Positions 34,679-41,025 of a stretch of 41,025 bases of DNA are shown one piece after another (within the stretch, counting starts at the first letter, position 1; the number at the start of each line of letters is the position of its first letter). The position numbers and the translations under genes are program-made. The DNA comes from a bacterium (lineage in GTDB: Bacteria; Joyebacterota; Joyebacteria; Joyebacterales; Joyebacteraceae): assembly GCA_025774245.1 (NCBI GenBank), contig JALGWI010000030.1:1-41025 (forward strand). Direction: 5' to 3'. The notes under the pieces were generated by a model. It saw nothing but the letters and a program-made list of their open reading frames with translations, did not search any database and was not told where the DNA came from.

Positions 34679-35623
34679 CTACGTGCGCGAATCCGGATCC
34701 GCCGCGTCACCGCGCGAGGCACGATCCGTCGGCCCGGTCAGCTCAACCTGGAGCCGGCCGTCCATCGGCGAGCCATCGCCGAGGTAGACGGTCGTGTGCG
34801 GGAACGGGATCTCGACACCCTTCTCATCGAACGCCTTCTTGATCCTGCGCCTGAAGTCGCGCGCGATCGTCCACTGCTTGCCGGGCTGCGTCGTGAACAT
34901 CACCCGGATGACGACGGCCGAGTCGGCGAGGTCGTCGACACCGAGGACCTCGAGCGGCAAGTTAATGAAACGACCGAGCTCCTTGTCGTTCTCGAGCTCG
35001 GCCCCGACCTCCTTCAGGATTTCGATCACCGCGTCGACGTCCTCCTTGTAGGCCACGCCGATGTCGAGCACGGCGCGCGACCACTTCTTCGTCATGTTGG
35101 TCACGACGTCGATGGTGCCGTTCGGGATGATGTGGACCTGACCGTGGAGGTCCCGGAGCGTCGTCGCGCGAAGTGTGATTTTCTCGACGAGGCCGGCGAC
35201 TCCGGCCACACGGATGACGTCACCCACGTTGTAGTGGTTCTCGCCGAGGACGAAGATACCTGCGATGAGGTCCTTGACCAGCGTCTGGGCGCCGAAGCCG
35301 ACCGCCAGACCCGCGATGCCGACGCCGGCGAGGATCGGTCCGATCTCGATCCCGGCCTCCTTCAGGACCATCAGAACCGCGACGCCCCAGATGATCACGC
35401 GGGCCGCGTTCCTGATGATCTTCCCGAACGTCGCGACCTCCTTCTCGCGCTCGCTCATGAAGGTGGGATCGTCGTCCTCGAAGTGTTTCTCGAGGCGCCT
35501 GGTGATGCTCGCCGCCGCGCGCGTGGCGACGATGGCCGCCACGATCGTGATGAGGATCCGGACGCCGCTCGTTCTCAGCCACTCGCCGACCACGTCAGTA
35601 TCGAACACCTGTGACCAATCCAA
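34679..35623 (-). CDS. MscS-family small-conductance mechanosensitive channel
   Basis: The start is a TTG at 35623, supported by AGGAG 8 nt before it and by lack of any better start; the product is 314 residues. Three membrane segments are visible: ~20-40 (ILITIVAAIVAT), ~70-90 (VIIWGVAVLMVLKEAG) and the pore helix ~95-125 (GIAGLAVGFGAQTLVKD), whose Gly/Ala pattern is characteristic. The beta domain (NVGDVIRVAG, HIIPNGTI) and the C-terminal alpha/beta domain follow. It is an inner-membrane safety valve that opens on membrane tension during osmotic downshock. It sits 21 nt from both the upstream aminopeptidase and the downstream UspA gene, so co-expression is likely. Confidence 0.93.
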   Translation of the reverse strand: MDWSQVFDTDVVGEWLRTSGVRILITIVAAIVATRAAASITRRLEKHFEDDDPTFMSEREKEVATFGKIIRNAARVIIWGVAVLMVLKEAGIEIGPILAGVGIAGLAVGFGAQTLVKDLIAGIFVLGENHYNVGDVIRVAGVAGLVEKITLRATTLRDLHGQVHIIPNGTIDVVTNMTKKWSRAVLDIGVAYKEDVDAVIEILKEVGAELENDKELGRFINLPLEVLGVDDLADSAVVIRVMFTTQPGKQWTIARDFRRRIKKAFDEKGVEIPFPHTTVYLGDGSPMDGRLQVELTGPTDRASRGDAADPDSRT

Positions 35624-35644
35624 AGCCGAGACTCCTTGATGTGG

Positions 35645-36751
35645 CTACTTGACGGTGAACTTCCCGTCCTTGTAGATGATCTTCCCGTCGGCGTAGATCT
35701 TGCCGCCGTCCCTCATGTCGGTCACGATGTCCCAGTGGACGCCCGACTCGTTGACGCCGCCGGACTCCGGGATCGACGCGCCGAGAGCCATGTGGATCGT
35801 GCCGCCGATCTTCTCGTCGAAGAGCGTGTTCCGGGTGAACTTCTGGATGGCGTAGTTCGTGCCGATCGCGATCTCGCCGACGCGGCTTGCGCCCGGGTCG
35901 CTGTCGATCATCGCGTTCAGGAACTCCTCGCCCTTCGTCGCGGTGGCCTTGGTGACCTTGCCCTTCTTGAACGTGAGCGTCACGCCCTGGGCCTCCTTGC
36001 CCATGTAGTACGCCGGGTAGGAGAATGCGATCTTCCCCTCGACCGAGTCCTCGACCGGGCCGGTGAAGATCTCCCCGTCGGGCATGTTCGCCTTGCCGTC
36101 GCAGTTGATCCACTCCCTGCCGGCTACGCTCATCGAGATGTCGGTTCCCTTGGTGACGAACCGCACCTTCTTCGCCTTGTTGAGGAGCCGGCAGATCTTG
36201 GCCTGCTTCCTGTGAACGCCCTTCCAGGCCGCGATCGGGTCGGCCTTGTGCAGGAGGCAGGCCGTGAGGACGAACTCCTCGTACTCGTCGAGCGACATCT
36301 CGGCGTCCTGGGCAGCGGCGTTCGTGGGGAACTGGGTCCCCGCCCAGAGGAGCTCCCCTGCGGCCTCGCGCTCCATGAACCGCTTGAAGAGCTTCTGCGT
36401 CGAGGCGCTCCTCGTCGCCTGCTTCTTTGAGTCGACGTTCGCCAGAGACTTCGTGTTCTCGTCGGCCCAAATCGAGATTACCCTGTCGATCTTCTCGACC
36501 TCGAACTCGGAGACCGGGTTGATGTACTTCAGCTGGTGGGTCTTGCCGGTCTTGTAGAAGATCTCCGTGAGGCTCGGGAAGTGAATCCTGGTGAACGGAT
36601 AAGCCCCCACGTTGAGGCACTCACGATAGACCTCCGCGATCAGCGGCTCCGCCATCGGACTGCCGTTGATCGCGACCAGGTGTCCCTTCTCGACACCGAC
36701 CGAGTAGTTGACCAGGACCTTTGCCAGCTTCGCGTATCTCGGATCCTTCAC
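35645..36751 (-). CDS. M29-family aminopeptidase (thermophilic aminopeptidase/AmpS type), paralog 1
   Basis: The GTG at 36751 follows AGGAGG by 7 nt; the product is 368 residues. The M29 metal-ligand and core motifs are present: DGEIFTGPVEDSVEG, VGEIAIGTNYAIQ, KIGGTIHMALG and GVHWDIVTDMR. These enzymes release N-terminal residues from peptides in the cytoplasm using two metal ions. It is a close tandem paralog of the gene upstream (same length of 368 residues, 87 nt apart) and is followed by mscS after 21 nt. Confidence 0.92.
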   Translation of the reverse strand: MKDPRYAKLAKVLVNYSVGVEKGHLVAINGSPMAEPLIAEVYRECLNVGAYPFTRIHFPSLTEIFYKTGKTHQLKYINPVSEFEVEKIDRVISIWADENTKSLANVDSKKQATRSASTQKLFKRFMEREAAGELLWAGTQFPTNAAAQDAEMSLDEYEEFVLTACLLHKADPIAAWKGVHRKQAKICRLLNKAKKVRFVTKGTDISMSVAGREWINCDGKANMPDGEIFTGPVEDSVEGKIAFSYPAYYMGKEAQGVTLTFKKGKVTKATATKGEEFLNAMIDSDPGASRVGEIAIGTNYAIQKFTRNTLFDEKIGGTIHMALGASIPESGGVNESGVHWDIVTDMRDGGKIYADGKIIYKDGKFTVK

Positions 36752-36838
36752 GACGTGCCTCCTAGGTGTTCGCCTTCGCGTCGGGCACGCGGTCGATGCC
36801 GCCGGCGTGTGGCGGCACCGAGCGCCGGTGCGCGATCG

Positions 36839-37945
36839 TTACTTGAGCGTGAACTGCCCGTCCTTGTAGATGACCTTCCCGTCGGCGTACATGGTCCCGC
36901 CGTCCCGCATGTCGTTGACCATGTCCCAGTGGATACTCGACTTGTTCCGACCTCCCGTGTCCGGGTAGGAGGCGCCCAGGGCCAGGTGGATCGTGCCGCC
37001 GATCTTCTCGTCGAAGAGTGTGTTCTTCGTGAACTTCTGGATCGCGTAGTTCGTGCCGACCGCCATCTCCCCGACGAACCTGGCTCCCTCGTCGGCGTCG
37101 AGGCTCGCGTCGAGGAACTCCTTGCCCTTGCCGGCGCTCGCCTTGACGACCTTCCCCTTCTTGAACGTCAGCTTGACGCCGTGGACCTCGCGCCCCCGGT
37201 AGCAGGCCGGGAACGAGAACGAGATCGTCCCTTCCACGGAGTCCTCGATGGGGCTCGTGAAGATCTCGCCCGACGGCATGTTCTTCTTGCCGTCGCTGTT
37301 GATCCACTTCCGTCCCCCGATCTTCATCGTGAGGTCGGTTCCCTCCGACACGATCCGGAGCGTCTTGCGCCTGTTCATGTGGTTCACGAGCTTCGCCTGC
37401 TTCCGGTGGATGCCGCGCCACGCCGCGACCGGGTCCGCCTTGTGCACGAGGCAGGCCCGAAGGACGAAGTCCTCGTATTCCTCGAGCGACATCTCGGCGT
37501 CCTGGGCGGCCGAGTTGCAGGGGAACTGGGTCAGGGACCACATGAGCTCGCCCGCGGCGGCGCGGTCCATGAACCGCGCGAAGAGCCCCTTCTGCGCCTT
37601 GTTCGCGTACATCTGCTTCTCGGGATCGACGTTGGCCATGAACTTGGTGTTGTCGTTGCCGCGAATCGACAGCACTTTGTCGACCTTCTCGACGGCGAAC
37701 TCCTCGATCTCGCTCACGTGCGTGAGCTGGTGCTTCCTGGCGGTCTTGAAGAAGATCTCCGCCACGGTGGGGGAGGCGACGCGCACGAACGGGTGGGCGC
37801 CGGCGCGGAGCGCCTCGCCGTAGACGGCCGCGATCAGGGGCTCGGCTACGGCCGCGCCGTTGATGCGGAACAGATCGTTCTTCTGCATGTCGAGGCAGTA
37901 GTGGACAAGCACTTCGGCGAGCTTCTCGTATCTGATGTCTCTCAC
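36839..37945 (-). CDS. M29-family aminopeptidase, paralog 2
   Basis: The GTG at 37945 follows GGAGAG by 8 nt. A longer in-frame start at 38041 exists, but the GTG gives 368 residues, exactly the length of the downstream paralog, with aligned N-termini (RDIRYEKLAEVLVHY here, KDPRYAKLAKVLVNY there). The M29 motifs are intact: SGEIFTSPIEDSVEG, VGEMAVGTNYAIQ, KIGGTIHLALG and SIHWDMVNDMR. The two copies are similar along their full length but clearly diverged, so this is an old duplication with probable division of substrate range. It follows nadE by 99 nt. Confidence 0.92.
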   Translation of the reverse strand: MRDIRYEKLAEVLVHYCLDMQKNDLFRINGAAVAEPLIAAVYGEALRAGAHPFVRVASPTVAEIFFKTARKHQLTHVSEIEEFAVEKVDKVLSIRGNDNTKFMANVDPEKQMYANKAQKGLFARFMDRAAAGELMWSLTQFPCNSAAQDAEMSLEEYEDFVLRACLVHKADPVAAWRGIHRKQAKLVNHMNRRKTLRIVSEGTDLTMKIGGRKWINSDGKKNMPSGEIFTSPIEDSVEGTISFSFPACYRGREVHGVKLTFKKGKVVKASAGKGKEFLDASLDADEGARFVGEMAVGTNYAIQKFTKNTLFDEKIGGTIHLALGASYPDTGGRNKSSIHWDMVNDMRDGGTMYADGKVIYKDGQFTLK

Positions 37946-38044
37946 GGGCTCTCTCTCCGTTCGTTCGGCGTTGGCTCGATCCGTTCGGGGTCCGTCGGGC
38001 TCCCCCAAGCTCCCTGCCCACGAGGCCTCCTCGAGGCCCATGCG

Positions 38045-39691
38045 TCAGGACTGGTATCGCGCGGCGATCGGCATGCGCCTTCCCCTGCCGAACGCCTTGC
38101 TCGTCACCTTGAGTCCCGGGGCCGCCTGCCGCCTCTTGTACTCGTTTCCGTCGACCGCCCGGATGACCCACCTCACGACCTCTTCGGGGAGGCCGTCCTC
38201 GATGATCGCCGAGGCTGCGAGGCCGTCGTCGACGTAGAGGTCGAGGATCCTGTCGAGGGTCTCGTAGGGCGGAAGCGAGTCCTGGTCCTTCTGGTTGGGC
38301 TTGAGCTCCGCAGACGGCGGCTTGTCGATGATCGCCTGCGGTATGACCTCGTCGCCCAGGTTGATGTAGCGGGCGACCTCGTAGACCATCGTCTTCGGCA
38401 CGTCGGAGATCACCCCGAGTCCGCCGCTCATGTCCCCGTAGAGCGTGCAGTAGCCGACCGCGATCTCGCTCTTGTTGCCGGTCGAGAGGAGCAGGTGCCC
38501 GTACTCGTTCGAGATCGCCATGAGGATGTTGCCGCGGATCCGGGCCTGGATGTTCTCCTCCGTGATGCCGATCCCGCTTCCCTCGAGGTGCGGCGTCAGC
38601 GTGTTCAGGTAGGATTCGTAGACCTCCGAGATCGGCACGATCTCGAACCGGACTCCAAGCTTCTCTGCGAGCAGGCGGGAGTCCTCGATGCTTCCCGGCG
38701 AAGAGTACGGCGACGGCATCGTCACGCCGAAGACGTTCTCAGGCCCGAGTGCGCGCGCGGCGAGGGCGCACACGACGGCGGAGTCGATTCCTCCGGAGAG
38801 CCCGAGCACCACCTTCTCGAAACCGCACTTCCGGACGTAGTCCCGAAGCCCCATGACGAGCGCGTCGTGGACCGACGCGACCGGATCGTCGGCGATGAAC
38901 CCGGGCCGCTTCCCGGCGTCGTCGAGGTCGACGATTCCGACGCCCTCCTCGAACGCCGGGAGATACGCGAGAAGCTCACCCGTCGGCGCGACGCAGAGGC
39001 TCCGTCCATCGAAGATGAGCTCGTCGTTCCCGCCGACCTGGTTGACCGCGACGAACGGAACGCCGTGCCGCGCGGCGTGGCCGGCGAAGAGGCGGTAGCG
39101 GATCTCGTCCTTCCCGACGTAGTACGGGGAGGCCGAGATGTTGATGAGGACCGTCGCGCCCTGCTCGGCCTGCGATTCGATCGGGTCGGTCTCGTAGACG
39201 CAGCGGGACCAGAGCGAGGGATCGTTCCAGGCGTCCTCGCAGATCGAGAGCCCGAGCACGTGGCCTTCGAACGGGACGACGGTCGTCTCCGGTGCGGCGT
39301 CGAAGTAGCGCGCCTCGTCGAAGACGTCGTAGGTAGGAAGGAGCACCTTGTGATGGGCCGCGAGGATCTCGCCCGCCTTGAGGAGCACGGCGGAGTTCCA
39401 GAGCCCCTTTCCGACGGCGGGACTTCTCCTGAGCACCGTGCCGACGAGGATGCCGACCTCGGGGTTCTTCTGTGAGATGTCGGCGGTCGCGGCCAGCGCC
39501 TGCTCGATCCTGTCGATGAACCACTCCCGCTCGAGCAGGTCCTGCGGCGGGTAGCCGGAGAGGAACATCTCCGGGAAGGCGACCAGGTCGGGGCGCTCGT
39601 CGCGGACGGAAACGAGCGTCTCCTCGATCTTCCCGAGGTTCCGGTCGAAGTCTCCGACGGTCGGATTGAGCTGGGCGAGGGCGATTCTCAT
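38045..39691 (-). CDS. nadE: Glutamine-dependent NAD+ synthetase
   Basis: The ATG at 39691 follows GGAG by 8 nt; the product is 548 residues. It makes NAD from nicotinic-acid adenine dinucleotide, ATP and glutamine-derived ammonia. The N-terminal nitrilase-type glutaminase (1-~265) has the Glu-Lys-Cys triad: FPEMFLSGYPPQD, HHKVLLPTYDVFDE and LSICEDAW. The C-terminal synthetase (~270-548) has the PP-loop LGLSGGIDSAVV and STGNKSEIAVGYCTLYGDMS. It is the first gene of the minus-strand cluster with two aminopeptidases, mscS and uspA. Confidence 0.97.
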   Translation of the reverse strand: MRIALAQLNPTVGDFDRNLGKIEETLVSVRDERPDLVAFPEMFLSGYPPQDLLEREWFIDRIEQALAATADISQKNPEVGILVGTVLRRSPAVGKGLWNSAVLLKAGEILAAHHKVLLPTYDVFDEARYFDAAPETTVVPFEGHVLGLSICEDAWNDPSLWSRCVYETDPIESQAEQGATVLINISASPYYVGKDEIRYRLFAGHAARHGVPFVAVNQVGGNDELIFDGRSLCVAPTGELLAYLPAFEEGVGIVDLDDAGKRPGFIADDPVASVHDALVMGLRDYVRKCGFEKVVLGLSGGIDSAVVCALAARALGPENVFGVTMPSPYSSPGSIEDSRLLAEKLGVRFEIVPISEVYESYLNTLTPHLEGSGIGITEENIQARIRGNILMAISNEYGHLLLSTGNKSEIAVGYCTLYGDMSGGLGVISDVPKTMVYEVARYINLGDEVIPQAIIDKPPSAELKPNQKDQDSLPPYETLDRILDLYVDDGLAASAIIEDGLPEEVVRWVIRAVDGNEYKRRQAAPGLKVTSKAFGRGRRMPIAARYQS

Positions 39692-39986
39692 CCGGGAGCT
39701 CCGGTGAGCGGCCGTTCATAGTGGGGCCTCAGAGGCCCATGCCCCTTCCCGGGGCTCCCACGGGCGGGGAACCCCGGCGGGGCCGACCGTCCATGATAGC
39801 GCCTGCGTGCGGGGCGTTCCAGAGGGAACTGAGCCGCCGTGCGACAGGGCGGGAGGTTCCGGATGGCGGGGGTCGGCGGGGCCGTCGGACGGGCGCTCGG
39901 GAGGGCTCGCGAGTTGCTCATTTCACCTCCCGTGGCATGAATCTTGCGGTCTCGTTCGCATCCGACTGCCATTCGAGGAGGGTGCA
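39692..39986. promoter_or_regulatory. Divergent promoter region between nadE and the GGDEF gene
   Basis: These 295 bases hold no supported gene. They contain a sigma-54-like site for the plus-strand GGDEF gene and GC-rich inverted segments near 39725-39775. On the minus strand TATCAT (rc of 39792-39797) could be a -10 for nadE, but no matching -35 was found. Confidence 0.4.
39933..39947 (+). promoter_or_regulatory. Sigma-54-type promoter for the GGDEF gene
   Basis: TGGCA (39933-39937) and TTGC (39944-39947) have the GG and GC dinucleotides exactly 10 nt apart, as required at -24/-12. The transcript would start near 39959, 28 nt before the ATG. No enhancer-binding regulator is in the window. 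Confidence 0.5.
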
Positions 39987-41025
39987 ATGGATTCCCGTAC
40001 GGATATCGTGGGGGGGGTCTGCCGAGGACCCCGCCGGAGCGTCTTCAGGGAGCTCCTCTTCACCATGCTCGCCTTCGGGACGATCATGGGTGTGACGTTC
40101 CCGCCATTCGCGGCCGTGGCACTCCAGACGAGCGAGGCCCTGACCTTCGGCTTCTTCGCCATCTGCGTGACGGCCGGACTCGTTCTCGGTGGCGCGAACT
40201 TCATCCTGTTCAAGGTGGTGGTCTCCCGGCAGATCTCCCGGATCGTGCGGGGGATGAAGCAGATCAACGAGGCCGTGGAGGTCGCGAGCGACGGCGAGGG
40301 CGCGTGCGGAAGCGACTGCAAGCTTGACGTCACCAGCAACGATCTCATTGGCGACCTTGCCGTCTCGTTCAACAACATGACCGAAGCGATCGGCCGCAGA
40401 ATCACGGTGGAGAGCACCGCTCGGAAGCTCCTGGCCGAGCTCTCCACGAGTCTCGAGATCGACGTCGTCTCGCGCGACATCATCGAGGCCCTCTCGGAGA
40501 TCTGCGAGGCGAAAGCCGCGGTGCTCTACGGCGACACCGGGAAGAAGCTCGAGCTCCTGGACAGCTTCGGCGTCGACAGCACGCAGGAGCTGCCGGAGCG
40601 GATCGACGCCTCGCAGGGGCTGGCTCACCGCGCGCTCACAACGGGCGAGGTGCTCTCCGTCTCGCCGTCGCGTGACGGCTTCGAGTGGATGCAACTCTCG
40701 ACGCCGCTCGGGGCATTCCGGCCTGAGTCGATCCTGATGGTGCCGCTCATGGCCGAGCAGCGCCCCGTCGGACTCGCGACGGTGGCGTCGAGCCTCGACT
40801 CGCTCTCGGATGAGCAGCGTCTCCTGCTCGACGCGATCCGGACACAGGCCGCCCCGTATCTGCACACCGCGATCCTCCACCGGAAGCTCAGGGATCTCGC
40901 GGCGGTCGACGACCTGACGAGGCTCCTGAACCGCCGGTTCGGCCTGAGGCGCCTGAACGAGGAGTTCTCGCGCTCGGTGCGGCACGGCGTCCCGCTGAGC
41001 GTGCTGATGCTGGACATCGACCACT
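39987..41025 (+). CDS. Membrane GAF-GGDEF protein, probable diguanylate cyclase (3' partial)
   Basis: The ATG at 39987 follows AGGAGGG by 4-6 nt; 346 residues are visible before the window ends. Two membrane helices (~20-45, FTMLAFGTIMGVTFPPFAAV; ~52-76, FGFFAICVTAGLVLGG) are followed by a HAMP-like linker (~77-140; SRQISRIVRGMKQINEAVE, LAVSFNNMTEAI), a GAF domain (~145-300; EICEAKAAVLYGD, SILMVPLMAEQRPVG) and the start of a GGDEF domain (AVDDLTRLLNRRFGLRRL, VLMLDIDH). The GGDEF signature itself lies beyond the edge, so activity cannot be judged. If complete it would make cyclic di-GMP in response to a membrane or small-ligand signal. Codons 8-11 contain a run of eight G. A sigma-54 site lies upstream. 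Confidence 0.88.
   Translation, partial: MDSRTDIVGGVCRGPRRSVFRELLFTMLAFGTIMGVTFPPFAAVALQTSEALTFGFFAICVTAGLVLGGANFILFKVVVSRQISRIVRGMKQINEAVEVASDGEGACGSDCKLDVTSNDLIGDLAVSFNNMTEAIGRRITVESTARKLLAELSTSLEIDVVSRDIIEALSEICEAKAAVLYGDTGKKLELLDSFGVDSTQELPERIDASQGLAHRALTTGEVLSVSPSRDGFEWMQLSTPLGAFRPESILMVPLMAEQRPVGLATVASSLDSLSDEQRLLLDAIRTQAAPYLHTAILHRKLRDLAAVDDLTRLLNRRFGLRRLNEEFSRSVRHGVPLSVLMLDIDH

Noticed and set aside
36536-39475. Plus-strand open frame of 979 codons
   Set aside because: Antisense to nadE and both aminopeptidases, which have intact family motifs and ribosome sites.
39918-41024. Minus-strand open frame of 368 codons at the right edge
   Set aside because: The plus strand here encodes a protein with membrane helices, GAF and GGDEF motifs and a strong ribosome site; the minus frame has none.
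1-41025. tRNA, rRNA or insertion sequence
   Set aside because: No cloverleaf, rRNA-like or transposase sequence was recognised on either strand, and no terminal inverted repeats flank any gene.

Overview
This 41 kb window is high-GC bacterial chromosome, densely coded, with mostly good Shine-Dalgarno sites and intrinsic terminators. Four or five large secreted proteins end in the roughly 85-residue FlgD-like / type IX (Por) sorting tail (PNPF...GR/GQ-VRTL...ASGVYF...LL[KR/Q]). Together with a gingipain-type C25 peptidase and a giant outer-membrane beta-barrel protein, this points to a didermic bacterium of the FCB superphylum or a related candidate phylum (Eisenbacteria, Krumholzibacteriota, Latescibacteria type). 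That placement is inference from protein style; no rRNA or marker gene is present. No tRNA, rRNA, CRISPR array or transposase was seen.

Layout. 1-4160 (+): the tail of one cell-surface protein, then a near-identical paralog built from an alpha/alpha-toroid (terpene-cyclase/prenyltransferase-like) domain, a DUF11-like domain, cohesin-like and dockerin-like modules and the sorting tail; this second gene is broken by a 1-nt frameshift at about 3333. 4227-15859 (-): one giant (about 3,900-residue) envelope gene with a signal peptide, an N-terminal domain, a PKD-like domain, nine 217-residue super-repeats of aspartate-rich thrombospondin-type-3 motifs, DUF11/SdrD-like domains and a C-terminal outer-membrane barrel; its frame is broken inside the repeat array at about 13544. 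16314-18863 (+): transketolase carrying a 176-residue lysine/alanine histone-H1-like tail. 18975-20952 (-): a single-cysteine peroxiredoxin Q and a GNAT protein in one transcription unit. 21289-26957 (-): two paralogous secreted proteins with a papain-like C39-type domain, a right-handed beta-helix and the sorting tail. 27199-29139: a DUF763 gene (+) with a helix-hairpin-helix motif, converging on and overlapping endonuclease IV (-). 29185-33181 (+): C25 peptidase with a strong promoter, a structured 200-nt leader and a strong terminator. 33235-34137 (+): a trehalose-phosphatase-like HAD protein lacking the usual general acid/base Asp. 34232-39691 (-): probable operon nadE, two M29 aminopeptidases, an MscS channel and a UspA protein. 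39987-end (+): the 5' part of a membrane GAF-GGDEF diguanylate cyclase behind a good sigma-54 promoter match.

Functionally the window mixes an envelope/exoprotein programme (C25 and C39-like proteases, beta-helix and toroid proteins, Ca-binding rod plus barrel) with housekeeping and stress genes (transketolase, NAD synthase, peroxiredoxin, AP endonuclease, mechanosensitive channel, UspA). The observations most worth a second look are the lysine-tailed transketolase, the DUF763/endonuclease IV overlap, the leader of the C25 gene with a possible six-codon leader peptide and mutually exclusive hairpins, the atypical HAD active site, and the recombining repeat array in the giant barrel protein.
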